Of a stretch of DNA of 64,000 nt, positions 8,665-19,344 are shown piece by piece (the first letter of the stretch is position 1; each line of letters starts with the position of its first letter). Source of the stretch: Paralithodes platypus. Taxonomy: Eukaryota; Arthropoda; Malacostraca; Decapoda; Lithodidae. The DNA is taken from positions 50,856,022 to 50,920,021 of the forward strand of contig CM064509.1 of assembly GCA_032716605.1 (NCBI GenBank). Reading direction: 5' to 3'. The notes under the pieces are model-generated. The model ran no database searches. It saw nothing but the letters and a program-made list of their open reading frames with translations, and was not told where the DNA came from. The translations under genes were made by a program, and so were the position numbers.

Positions 8665-11260
8665 AGTAAACATTAAAGATCTCACTGCTGATGCTTTGCT
8701 GCACTTCATTGCTGACAATGTTGATCACAATGCAAAGACATTGGATGGTGAAAATGTCATTCACATGATGGGTCAGATGGGAGCAATCACACCAGCTCGT
8801 TCAACTTCCAGACCAATTCCCAGGAACCAGGTGCCATTCGATGACATAATTTTTTTGGGCAAACATTCAATCGTATTTCAAAGAGACCCAAAGTCAGCAT
8901 TGAAGAGTATCAAGTATGAAACTATTCGCCCATATACCCAGGACATGCAGAGCCTCAAGTTAGACATAATGTGGCAGGTATCGATGCATCTCTCTCAACC
9001 TCGGCCTTTGTGGTCTGGATACATGCAATCCCTTCATACGCAAGTGGCCAACCCAGGGAAGAGTACACAACTCTTCTTACCAATGATTGACATGTCACCA
9101 AGTAGCCCAACATGTGTTCGGTCAACGCTGGAGTACATGAGCGACTTAGCTGAAAAGCAGAATTGTACTCCCATCATCACCTTCGATCAGCAATTATACT
9201 GGATAGCTCTGATGGTTATCGAGGATCAACCCACATCAAGTCGTTTGTGAAAGATTGTCCTGTTACTTGGCGGATTCCACACAGAGATGAGCATGCTTGG
9301 AGCCATTGGAGTTATCATGGCAGGTTCTGGTTTGAAGGAAATGCTGGCACAGGTCTATGCCGAGGGTTCAGTTGACAAGATATTGAGTGGAAAGGCAGTG
9401 GCCCATGCAGTGCGAGGTCATCTTCTCATTGACAGTGCTCTGAATATAATAACTACATCAGAAGCCCTTCACCTGCCTCTTCCGGATTTTAAAGGTACGG
9501 ACTCCTCTACGTCGACACCCATGCTCGAGACAAGCAGCGAAAACCAGCCTTCAACCTCCAAACACCCCAGCAGCCCCAACGAACCGAGAAAGTCCCATGA
9601 ATCTAACCACCCTGGAACCTCTCAAACATCAGATAGCTCGGTACAAACTGGAAACTTGCCCAATTCTAGCACCTCCAACCAAACCCCAAGAACCACAGAG
9701 TCAAAGGACTCTACTCAGGCAGGATCTTCTCAAACGTTTGATTCAACCAATCAGTCTGGTATTTCCCATCAGGCTGGTGACGATGTCCTGCCTGGAATCT
9801 CGCCACAGTCACGGGTTGGAGACCATCCTCAAGCTGATATGCTTTCTGATATCTCTCAGCTTGTCAAAGACGTTCAAGACGGAAGCATGACTCTGGATGA
9901 TGCACTACAGAGCGATGCATTGAGCAACATCCACACTGCTCTTGAAGATTGGCGTGCATCACTGCAAAGCTATGTCACTGCAAGATTGTGGATACAATAC
10001 CAAAATATGGTATCCATTCTTAGGTCCTTCATTCGTTCTGCTCGTATAGGTTGCTGGCCTCTGTATTTGCAGTCTCTGCGTGAAATGCACCCTTTTCTTG
10101 CTGTTGCCGGTCACAACAACTATACGAAGTCTTTGGCTTTGTTCATCCCAAGAATGATTGACCTGGAACAAACCCATCCAGATGTATATAGAACATTTAT
10201 GAATGGCCTCTTTCCAGTCAGAAGAAGTGACGGTGCGTGGTCAGGAATTTTGACAGACCTCTTCATAGAGCAAGTTCTGATGGCCAGCATCAAATCAACT
10301 GGCGGCTTAACCCAAGGGTGTGCATTCAGTGACAGCACTCGACTTCTCTTCCTGCTCTCAAGACCTGTGTGTGCCAATATAAGCCAGTCCATTTTCGCGA
10401 TAGCTGGTTTATCTATGGATACACCTGATGGACATCGTGAATTAGCAGCAGCCAGGATACGTCATGACATGAGTGATATACAGAAGATTCTCCAAGTGTT
10501 CCTTGAGCGTGGCGTATTCAACAAACCATCAAAGAAGATTGTAAGTCTATCAACTGGCTTGGTGGCAAATGATTCTGTGAATGCATATGAGGCTCAAAGT
10601 GTTGGAAAGAAGATCCTTGATTCCATGGTCAGACAATCTGTAGTAGAATACAAGTTTTCTCAGAAGAATCAAGTTAAGACCCTGGCATCAGCTACTCATG
10701 TGAAAACATCTTCTGGTGCCCAAATTGAGATGGATTCACAGCGTCTCTATCAGCGTCTTCTTCTTACAGGTTTCAATGGTGACATACCACTTCCAGATCT
10801 ATTCCGATATGAGATGTGCTCTTTCCCACCATCTCTCTTTGACAACCATGTGTGCATGAGGATGGGGGATAAATCGGAAATCATTCACCATCTTCTCAAG
10901 CTTGTTCCAGAGAGCAGTAGTGCAACGTCCTGTGACATGAGTATGCAGTACATCATTGATGGTGGTAGCCTGCTTCATAAATTCTCATGGCCTAAAAATG
11001 CCAGATACTCGGAGATCTGTGAAATGTACGTCCGACAAATCAAGCAATCATACTGTCATGCTTTGGTTGTGTTTGATGGGTATCATGGATCTAGCACAAA
11101 GGATGAAGCACATCGTCGCAGGATGGGGAATGATATAGGTGCTACAGTGTTGGTTTCACCAGAAGTGCATGTAACCATGATCAAGAAGAGCTTTCTTGCC
11201 AATCCTTCCAACAAGCAAGCATTCATCAATCTACTTGCAGAGCAAATTAGGTTAGGTTAG
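8665..11260 (+). pseudogene. Long intronless protein of unrecognised family
   Basis: One frame stays open for about 865 codons except for a single TGA at 9248-9250. The true start is not visible. The first block has HFIADNVDHNAKTLDG, QPRPLWSGYMQSLH, FLPMIDM and TPIITFDQQLYW. After the stop come LGGFHTEMSMLGAIG and KAVAHAVRGHLL. A Ser/Thr/Pro-rich linker follows (about 9505-9830), then a helical region, then YIIDGGSLLHKFSWP and LVVFDGYHGSSTKDEAHRRR. The spaced Asp residues suggest an RNase H-like first domain, and the last block resembles a PIN/FEN-like nuclease strand. Both are guesses from motif style. The frame ends artificially inside the TTAGG tract. I recall unnamed invertebrate proteins with these blocks, but I cannot name a family. 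Confidence 0.6.
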
Positions 11261-11285
11261 GTTAGGTTAGGTTAGGTTAGGTTAG
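11247..11285 (+). repeat. Interstitial TTAGG telomeric repeat
   Basis: About eight TTAGG units, the canonical arthropod telomere repeat, follow directly on coding sequence and lead directly into a TTAA-family element. Its internal position and short length argue against a true chromosome end. It may be a repair patch at a break. Confidence 0.9.
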
Positions 11286-11695
11286 CGGGGTGTTTTGGGC
11301 TCATTTGGGCATATTCAGGCCCTCCTGCATGATAAATCAAGCATCTGCATGAAAACAAAAATATTTAGCAAAAAACTAGGCGCTAAAAGCTTCAAAATGA
11401 GACCAGAACGAGCTACGTAGCACTCGTGGTTCTCTTGCAGTGGTGCCACGAACATGGGAGTTTAGCATATATCGGTATATTTTTCCCAGCTATGCTCACT
11501 ATGCTACACTGCCGGCCTCTCGAGAACACAGGGAACATGAGTTAATCGGCGGCGGTAAGCCCTGGGAGTCGGCTGTCTGGCCCGCTGCTCTCCCGGCCAT
11601 TTGCACTCGATTTTAACCCATTAAAAGCCTTAATAATGCTCCTAACTTGCTGCAAATTGGTGCACGACTTAAGTCGAGCACCGCCAATAAGGGGT
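11286..11695 (+). mobile_element. TTAA-family short element A, truncated copy
   Basis: This is the same repeat as 23,809-24,239: GCGGGGTGTTTTGGGCTCAT, the GAGCTACGTAGCACTCGT block, and an end near CCGCCAATAAGGGGTAAAA. The first dozen bases, including the left TTAA, are replaced by the telomeric tract. The right TTAA is degenerate. It is non-coding. Confidence 0.75.
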
Positions 11696-11807
11696 AAAAC
11701 CTCTTAAATCACGAAAACCATCAAAACACCTCAATGGTATATCACACACGATAGTTATTTGAATAAGACCCCCAGGCCATCTGGATTTTTAGTACGGTTT
11801 TCCCTCA

Positions 11808-12294
11808 TTAACCCTTAACTGGCGGCACGCATCATATGTCGAGTGAAAGAAATTTGGACTATGTGGCAGCTCACAACATAAGTTGTGTGGCAATTTCAGC
11901 ACATAATGTTGCTGAGAGAGAGAGACAAGTGGTGGCAGGAGAGTAGCGAGCGTATGACTGCTCCAGACCACCCCGGTGGACCAACTGACATGAATCCCAC
12001 CCTCGTCCACCCTCTCACACTCGCTACATAGTGAATTGTATGGGGAAAGTACCGAATTACATGGTTTTTGCACTCGTGTTGCGCGGTTGTTGCAAGAAAA
12101 CTAGCGGTCATACAAGGATCGTTGTGGTGTTATTGGAAAGCTCTGTTTATGCCCTTTCAGGGATAGATACTTGTTTTACGCTCTGGGTCTTATTTAGGCA
12201 TGAAAATGATCACGTAAACAGCCCTATTTTGGGTAAAAACACCCTGCTGGTGGCTACATATTATTTACCGCCTAGGCCGCTCGTTAGGTGTTAA
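11808..12294 (-). mobile_element. TTAA-family short element B, copy 1
   Basis: It starts TTAACCCTTAACTGGCGGC and ends CCTAGGCCGCTCGTTAGGTGTTAA (read in two parts, so it is the reverse of copies 2, 4 and 5). TTAA is present at both ends. The termini form an imperfect inverted repeat of about 15 bp. It is about 487 bp and non-coding. TTAA duplication with C-rich ends resembles piggyBac-type non-autonomous elements. Confidence 0.88.
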
Positions 12295-12786
12295 CAATGA
12301 CCTAAACCATCTTAATAGAGTCCCCCCTATTCCATGAGCTTCTATTTTCCTCAGCAATCTTTTGTGAGGGACTTTATCGAATGCTTTACTGAAATCTATA
12401 TATATTACATCATACTCTTTGTCATTGTCAACTGCTTCGTATACTTGGGGAAAGAATGTCAATAAATTAGTTAGGCAGGACCTACCCTATGTGAATCCAT
12501 GCTGAGAATCTTTAATTAATTGGTGACGTTCTAGGTGGTCTCTGATTTTGCGCGCAATAAATGACTCTAATCGTTTACCTACAAGTGATGTCAAACGAAT
12601 TGGACGATAATTTGAAGCAATAGATTTGTCACCTTCTTTTAATAATGGTACCACATTTGCAAGTTTCCACTCATCATGGACTTGGCCCGAATTAAGAGAA
12701 TTATTAAATAATTCTGTTAAAGGGTAACTAATTTCTTCCTTACATACTTTTAATACTCTAAGATATAAGGTGTCAGGCCCAGGTGA
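12295..12786 (-). pseudogene. CR1-like LINE RT, fingers and palm start
   Basis: Minus-strand frames read KSPGPDTLYLRVLKVCKEE, NVVPLLKEGDKSIASNYRPI, QLIKDSQHGF and VIYIDFSKAFDKVPHKRLL, then EAHGIGGTLLRWF. These are the RT 1-4 blocks, ending just before the TTAA element. One frame change separates QHGF from the DFSKAFD block. The YxDD palm motif is missing from this copy. Confidence 0.85.
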
Positions 12787-13432
12787 TTTTTTTTTTGTTT
12801 TGTTTTTTTTTGTTTTTTTTTTTTTTTTATATTGATGTACATCAAACATTTAAATACAAATAAAGTTTATTTTTATACCCTACCGTGGAAAGACTACGGA
12901 TACACCACTCCTGCCCGGGCCTCACACAGTGGCATGGCCCAGTCGTACTGAGCTCATGACGCTGGTGGCATTGCCCTGGAGGATAGCCATCCCTAATCTT
13001 TGCTTGAGCCAGAAGGTTTCCCGGGGTACTCCTGAAACTTCTCTGATTTTACGGCCTATTTCATTCACCATATTAAGGGTGGTAGGGCCGAAGACTCCTG
13101 AAGTTTCGAATGCCAGAGGCTCGAACTGATGACTTCTGGCGATGGCTTGATATTTTTCTCGCTTTCTACTTTCTGCTATCCGGGCGGCTTCACCTGCTTC
13201 GTTGGCGTTTCTGGTGATGTTGGTTATGGAGAAAGTGTCAACACGAGGAACCGGCCATTCTTGTAAGGGAAAGTGGTCATCCAATCTGGCCGTTTGCCGT
13301 CTTCTCTGAGAAGTCCATGTGGTTCAAGGATTGATGCACGGTTAGCACTCTGCAGGGCCCGTTTTATGACATCATTTAGTGCAGAGTGTCTTGGTAGGCG
13401 GCCTGCGCTGTGATGACATGACAAGGCTTGTC
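12787..13432 (-). mobile_element. Poly(A)-tailed retro-insert with nuclease-like C-terminal domain
   Basis: A T-rich stretch at 12,787-12,830 is the poly(A) tail of a minus-strand insert within the CR1-like LINE, between the codons for FEQLDK and KSPGPD. Two overlapping frames read RLPRHSALNDVIKRALQSAN, GKRPDWMTTFPYKNGRFLVL, then RKREKYQAIARSHQFEPLAF and ETSGVFGPTTLNMVNEI. The RPD...(hydrophobic)...VDT and FEPLAFET pattern resembles a PD-(D/E)XK-type nuclease fold. I recall similar ends on RT-like invertebrate proteins but cannot assign a family. The copy is 5' truncated and frameshifted near 13,250. Confidence 0.55.
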
Positions 13433-14143
13433 TAACTGCTCAAATACATAATTTCTACCTATTTTTATTTTACTTAAAATATTATCTATACTTCCATCAT
13501 AAATTGGATGGACCTACGGTATCAGCAGCGCTAAGTCTTCTTTCGTGAATACAAACATAAAATAATTGTTTAGGGTTTTACATATATCTACCTCGTTATC
13601 TATGAGTATTCCTGTCTCTGTCTTAAGAGGGCCTATTATGTCTCTTATTTTGGTTTTATTTAACTGGAAAAATCCCTTGGGGTTCTTTTTTCGATTCCCT
13701 AGCAATTTCTATTTCGTAATTACGCTTAGCTTTCCTAATATCAGCTTTAACTTTTCTTCTAAGATTTGCATAATCATTTCTTAAATGTTCTTCACTTCTC
13801 TTTATTTTTCTATATATACCTTTCTTTAAACCTAGTGTACGTTTGATCGAACTAGTCATCCATCTAGGATCGTTATTTTGAGATCTGAATCTCTTTGTAG
13901 GGATAAATATACCTTGGGCATCTTTAATGGTCTTATTAAACATTTATGTGCGTAAACAAATACCCTGGGCTGACTGATTTGCGCCTAAGTCGATAATCTG
14001 ATTCCCTGCTATCCTTAATCCTCCATTGTCCTGAGATTGAGGTCGCATTTCTCCAAACATACCTGCCAGGTGTTCCCTTAACCCGTGAAAGTTTGCTAAT
14101 CTAAAATTAGGAACAAGAGTCGAATTATTATTATTTAATTTTT
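13433..14143 (-). pseudogene. CR1-like LINE, linker between endonuclease and RT
   Basis: Minus-strand frames give LVPNFRLANFHGLREHL, IKDAQGIFIPTKRFRSQNND, GLKKGIYRKIKRSEEHLRND, then GPLKTETGILIDNEVDICK and NNYF. This conserved basic linker is also readable at 23,040-23,760 on the plus strand. There is a TAA near 13,944 and a frame change near 13,690. Confidence 0.8.
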
Positions 14144-14883
14144 CTATTCTAAATTAAATCTAGTTTCATCATGGTCACTATGTCCAAGGCTTCCTCCAAT
14201 AAATAAAATACTAATTAGACTTTCTTTATTACTGAAGACTAAATCGAGTATATTATTCCCTCTAGTTGGCTCAGTTCCATGTTGCGTCAAGAAAAAGTCC
14301 TGAACTAATTCTAGAAATTCATTTGATTCCATTTTTCCTGTATTATCTCCCCAATTTATTCTTCTAAAATTAAAATTTCCTACAATACAAACTTTACTAG
14401 ACTGACAGGCTCGGGTAATTTCATCCCAGAGTATTTTAGCATCTGTTCTACTTAGATTTGGTGGTCTGTATATGAGGCCAATTACAACACTGTCATGGCT
14501 GTCATTGATTTCTAACCATACAGTTTCACTTATCCTTTCTAATTTTATATCAGGCCTAGTGCAGCAGTTTATCGAATTGGAGACATAAATTACTACACCT
14601 CCGCCTGTTCTCCCTTGACGATCTATGTTATACATAGTAAATCCGTTTATTTGATACTCTGCAATTAAATATCGTGTTTCCGTGTTCATCCACGCTTCTG
14701 TAATCATGATAATATCAATATTTTCTGTAGAAACTATTGCTTTCAATTCATCTATTTTATTATGTAAACTCCTGCTATTTGTGTAGTAAACTCGGAATTT
14801 CGTATCTAGAGCCTTGTTCACAACCGCAATATTCTCGTTTCTAGTATGATGACCTGAATTGTTTTGCCTTAGATTGCAACTAA
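14144..14883 (-). pseudogene. CR1-like LINE apurinic-type endonuclease
   Basis: The frame is open for about 245 codons. Motifs in order are RVYYTNSRSLHNKIDELKAI, IIMITEAWMN, GGGVVIYVSNSI, VIGLIYRPPN, CIVGNFNFRRINW and LGHSDHDE. The enzyme nicks the target for reverse transcription. The usual GDFN is GNFN here, so the catalytic Asp is lost. The apparent first eleven residues (MLDSCMCEPCF) come from the terminal inverted repeat of the adjacent transposon; true LINE sequence starts at SCNLRQ. Confidence 0.88.
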
Positions 14884-16874
14884 AGCATGGTTCACACATA
14901 CAAGAGTCCAGCATGAGTGAACGATGGGTGACACTCTTCGTGACTCTGGCAAGAACCAGCCCGAGTAAGTCACTGTTCCCGATTCACTAAGAGTCAACAA
15001 TAGTCGGTACGTGTTCATCCAAGAGTCAGTACGAGTTACGGAGAGTCAACAAGAGTCACAAAGAGTGTAACACGAACCCCACACGAGTTGAGGAAATTTG
15101 AAAAATAACGGTCAAATTCCAGGGTACGAAAACAAAGAGTCGGTACGAGTCAACACGAGACAACAAGAGTGTAACAAGAGTCAACAAGAGTGTAACAAGA
15201 GTCAACAAGAGTGTAACAAAAGTCACGAAGAGTGCTTTTCATGTTTCCCAGATTTAATGGGGTGACTTCGTACGTAATTTGTAATTTCGGGTGACATCGG
15301 ACATTACTAAAAGTAAATGTACCGGCATGTATGTGTGTATGTATGTATATACTCATGGATTCCTAGCCTACCGTCCACAGAAGGAAAAGTAGGACAGTAA
15401 AATAGACAGATAGAAAATAGTAAGTAAAAAGTATATAGTACAAATATATAGAACAAAATACATAAAGAAAAGAAATAGCGCTAAAAATTTCAAAAAAATT
15501 CTCACACATTATCGCTTGCTTAGACCGAATGACCTCTTCCCCTCTATCAATCTACTGTATTTATCTTCTGTATCTAATTATCTTCCTTATTAATGAACAT
15601 AATTATTTGTTGTTTCATGTTTTTTTAATCATCATTTAGTTTCTAATGCTATAGAATGGGCAAAAATACTATCCTACTATTACATCAATAATTAGTATGA
15701 ACGAAAAACAGCAAATAAAGACATTCCCCCTATCTTTTATGTAAGGCTGAACGTATGATTCCCACACCTTATATTTTCAGAGAGGCTTATTTCATAATTT
15801 GCACATTTTATGCTCACTATCTCCATTATCTAATTATCTCCCTTATTAATGGACAGAATTATATGTTGTTTGATGTCATGTTAATAATTGTTTAGTTTCA
15901 AATGCCGTGGAAATGAAACAAATAATGTCCTACCATTACATTAATAATTATTATGACAAAAGAATATAATATAAATTCCCCCCCCCCCCCCCCCCCCGTC
16001 TTACCTTCAAGCCGATCTAGGCTATTGACAATTTATCGTTTCAGAAAGTTAAGTCTCTGTTTCAAAACAAGCTTATTTTTGCTCATGTTATTGATCGCTT
16101 TCACTTCTCACTGAGGTCAGATGCAACATTTACAGAATCGGGGACATAAATGTTTACATTTTTGTAATCGACTTGTGTCATTTTGCTCATTATGTGTTAG
16201 TGGTATAATTAGTTTATTTAGTCCATCAAATCAGAAACTATTCACAGATTCCATAGAGACCCTATAACAAATATAAAAGCTGATAAATAAGGGAGATACC
16301 TAGATACAGATAGAAATGAATACAGTAGATAGAAATATAAGTAACAGAGAGAGAGAAAGCAGATGACAGGGAAAATTATAATCAAAATGTACACAAATAA
16401 CACTAGCGGTCTCTGTTTTCTAAAGGGTGTTTGCAATTTCGATGATTTCGTATGGTTAAATATGGTTTAATATTATATTTTATAGAAGTTGGGTCACAAG
16501 TGTGACATACGTTTTCAAGGAGTTATTACATGTATTTGCCATTGTACAGGTGCCCGATTCACACAAGAGTGTAATAAGAGTCAACACGAGTCACGAAGAG
16601 TTATGCAGAGTTCAACAAGAGTCAACATGAGTCACGAAGAGTCAACACGTGTGTCCTTCGGACTCTTGATGGGGACAAGAAATTTCATGCAGGCATGACA
16701 TTTCTAGGCCACATCACGAGTCTCCAGGACACACCCTGATACCAACATGACTCACACGAGTGTAACACGAGTCACGAAGAGTCATGAAGAGTATGCCAGA
16801 GTCATGGCCGAATCAGAAAATGTCCTCACTCGTGCTGGACTCGGGCACCGACTCTTGTATGTGTGAACCATGCT
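14884..16874. mobile_element. 2-kb TIR element with TAA duplication (PIF/Harbinger-like, non-autonomous)
   Basis: The ends are AGCATGGTTCACACATACAA and its reverse complement, followed by GAGTC. The trinucleotide TAA flanks both sides (14,881-14,883 and 16,875-16,877). Removing the element and one TAA joins the LINE frame as GMPISVSCNLR. The subterminal zones (about 14,960-15,235 and 16,560-16,800) hold degenerate tandem motifs of the form AAGAGTCAACA/GAGTGTAACA. The middle is AT-rich with a run of about 21 Cs (15,977-15,997). No transposase frame is present. TAA duplication favours the PIF/Harbinger superfamily, but this is not proven. Confidence 0.85.
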
Positions 16875-16877
16875 TAA

Positions 16878-17782
16878 CACTTATAGGCATACCATCTGTT
16901 AATATTTATTTCTAGCTGATGTAGCGGTACGACAATTAACCCTATCTAGACACTTTTTCTTACTCATATTTTCAGGCTTTATTTTCAGCGAAACCCCGTG
17001 ACCAGCCTATCTATTGACCTAGCTAAATCTGCCACCCCTAGCCGAGAAAGATAAACCACGTCCTGTGCGTACAAGTGGTTCTTACCATAGAAATGGGTCC
17101 AGTTATCGAGGAATGGGATTGCATTTTCTTTTCAATATTTTTCCAGCCGACAATTGATACCAATTGACCTAGAAGACCATTCCTTACTGATCCCTCTCCT
17201 TGGCAAGATACTGTGTACTACAGGTATGTCTCCCTTCGTCCTAATTTTATTTAACACCTCCCTGTACTGCCGAAACAGTACTTCCGTCCTACCTTTACCA
17301 ATATCATTGCTTCCTGTACCGAGACAGATAATGGGGCTATCTCCAATATCTTTCATGATGTCATCTATTTCCTTTAACACCTTCCCAACCCCGGCACCAG
17401 GCAGACAGACAAACTTCCTAACATTAGTACATGTAGACCTACTTAGGTATCTGACCATGGAGTCGCCAACAATTGAGAACGACTTGCCTTTCCTTGTCGA
17501 TGACTTGGTGGCAGCTGCGGCAGAGGCAGGAACTCCTGGCGCAGCAGCTGTTGAAGGTACTCCTGGGGGGGTAGCTGTCGCAGTGTTTCCTGAAGTAGAA
17601 GCTACAAGTGCTCCTTCAGACCCACCCTTATCCTGACTAGCCCCCCTTCACATTCATCTCCCAAAGAAGCAATGTGTTACTCACTCTCACTCCTACATTA
17701 CTTTGCTTCTTGAGAGTGATTTTCCCACCCTGTTTGCCAGCCTCCTTCCATGAATATAAAGGCTTGGAATCGCAAATATCCC
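16878..17782 (-). pseudogene. CR1-like LINE ORF1 with GDSL-type esterase domain
   Basis: Minus-strand frames give GKSFSIVGDSMVRYLSRSTC, KFVCLPGAGVGKVL, then SPIICLGTGSNDIGKGRTE. GDS and GxxSND match SGNH/GDSL esterase blocks I and III. CR1-type LINEs are known to carry such a domain in ORF1. The Ala/Thr/Pro-rich N-terminal part and KPLYSWK-like start correspond to the plus-strand ORF1 at 19,533-20,039. The frame between 16,878 and 17,130 is broken. Confidence 0.78.
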
Positions 17783-17835
<53 letters not shown>

Positions 17836-17860
17836 GTATATATATTTATCGGATAATGAC
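17783..17860. repeat. TA microsatellite
   Basis: A TA tract with AAATATA and GTATATATATT interruptions marks the 5' truncation point of the minus-strand CR1-like LINE. Confidence 0.95.
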
Positions 17861-17940
17861 GATTTTCGTCGGGATTGCATCAAAATATCTTCGCCTGGCG
17901 GGCACTTTCAAATACCATAGGTTTACCATTTAAAGGTTAA

Positions 17941-19340
17941 GAGCAGTTAAGAGTTTTTATGAAGGGAGCAGAGTGTGTGTTAGAGTAGGAAATTATGAGT
18001 TGAATGAATGGTTTGAGGTAAATATAGGTTTGCGAAAGAGTTGTGTAATGTCACCGTGGCTGTTTAATATATTTAGGGATGGTGTGGTGAGGGAGGTGAA
18101 CATGAGAACTATGGGTAGAGGATTGGGTTTAGTAGTAAAGAATGGTAGAGATTGGGAGTTGAATCAGTTGCTGTTCACTGATGACACAGCGTTGGTGGCT
18201 GATTCTGAGGAGAAACTGCAGCTGGTAGTCAAAGAGTTTGGTGTGGTTTGTTGGAGGAGGAAGTTGAAGGTGAACGTCAATAAAAGTAAAGTAATGGTGT
18301 GTAATAGGGGTGATCGTAGGGTGAATCAAGATGTGAGGCTGGATGGGGAATTATGGGAACAAGTAGATTGTTTTAACACCTAACGAGCGGCCTAGGCGCT
18401 AATTTATATGTACCGCCCAGCGGGGTGTTTTTACCCTAAATAGGGTTGTTTACGTGATCATTTTCATGCCTAAATAAGACCCAAAACGTAAAACAAGTAT
18501 CTATCCCTGAAAGGGCATAAACAGAGCTTTCCAATGACACCCCAACCATCCTTGTACGACTGCTAGTTTTCTTGCAATGATCGCGCAACACGAGTGCAAA
18601 AACCATGTAATTAGGTAGTTTCCCTACATAATTCCCTGTGTAGCGAGTGCGTGAGGGTGGGGGAGGGTGGGATTCATGTCAGTAGGTCCGCCGCGGTGGT
18701 CTGGAGCAGTCATACGCTTGCTACTCTCCTGCCACCACTTATCTCTCTCTCTCAGCAACATTACGTGCTGAAAATGGCACACGACATAAGTTGTGAACCG
18801 CCACTTAGTCCAAATTGTTTTCACACGACAAAAGTTGCGCGCCGCTAATAAAGGGTTAAATATCTAGGAGGAACGATAATCAGGAATGGAGGTATGGAAA
18901 TGGAGGTAAAACAGAGAGTATGTGAAGGAAGAAAAGTTTTCGGACCAATGGGAAGTACGTGGAAGGTGAAAAATCTTGGAACGAAAGTTAAAAGTACAAT
19001 GTATCAAGGAATTGTTGTGCCAACAGTGATGTATGGGGCTAAGACATGGGCTCTGAAGGCAAAGTAGAGAAGAAAGCTGGATGTGATGGAGATGAGCTGC
19101 TTGAGGAGTATGTGTGGAGTTACTCGTAGAGACAGATTGAGGAATTAAGAGATACGTAGGAGAATGGGACAGCAGCAACATTTGTCGTCCAGAGTGGACA
19201 GAAGGGTGCTGAGCTGTATGGCCATGCTGAAGGAATGGAAGATGAAAGGCTTACAAAGAGAATATGTGAGTCAGATACAAGGGGAGATAGAGGGGTAGGA
19301 AGACCCCCATTGAGATTGAGAGACTGTGTAGGACAAGCTT
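17941..19340 (+). pseudogene. RTE-like LINE, RT palm and C-terminal region, split by a TTAA element
   Basis: Frames read VCVRVGNYELNEWFEVN, GLRKSCVMSPWLFNIF, LLFTDDTALVADSEEKL and KLKVNVNKSKVMVCNRG up to the TTAA element. They resume with KYLGGTIIRNGGMEMEVKQR, GIVVPTVMYGAKTWAL, the MSCLRSMCGVTRRD box and GRPPLRLRDCVGQ. The catalytic box is FTDD instead of FADD. A TAG near 19,065 and a frame change near 19,200 follow. The 3' end is replaced at about 19,345 by the 5' end of a CR1-like LINE. Confidence 0.82.
18373..18859 (+). mobile_element. TTAA-family short element B, copy 2
   Basis: It begins TTAACACCTAACGAGCGGCC, ends CGCTAATAAAGGGTTAA, and is flanked by exact TTAA. Excision with one TTAA leaves the LINE frame reading VDCFKYLGG without a break, so the insertion hit a coding TTAA and duplicated it precisely. 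About 487 bp, non-coding. Confidence 0.92.
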
Positions 19341-19344
19341 TGTC

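Larger units (their letters stand above)
11745..17782 (-). mobile_element. CR1-like LINE, long minus-strand copy split by three insertions
   Basis: Read from 17,782 down to about 11,745, this copy carries ORF1 with a GDSL-type esterase, then an apurinic-type endonuclease, a linker and the RT. It is interrupted by a TIR element (14,884-16,874), a poly(A)-tailed insert (12,787-13,432) and a TTAA element (11,808-12,294). Its 5' end abuts a TA tract at 17,783. Its 3' end fades about 60 bases left of the TTAA element. Related copies lie at 22,951-23,808, 26,234-27,205 and 34,861-37,735. Confidence 0.8.

Noticed and set aside
11247..11285. TTAGG tract as a real chromosome end
   Set aside because: Only about eight units, with ordinary repeat-rich sequence continuing on both sides.
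14144..14914. Endonuclease start at MLDSCMCEPCF
   Set aside because: These codons lie in the terminal inverted repeat of the neighbouring transposon.
14980..16800. Short regularly repeated GAGTCAACA motifs as a CRISPR-like array
   Set aside because: Repeats are degenerate, unevenly spaced, lack unique spacers, and lie inside a eukaryotic TIR element.
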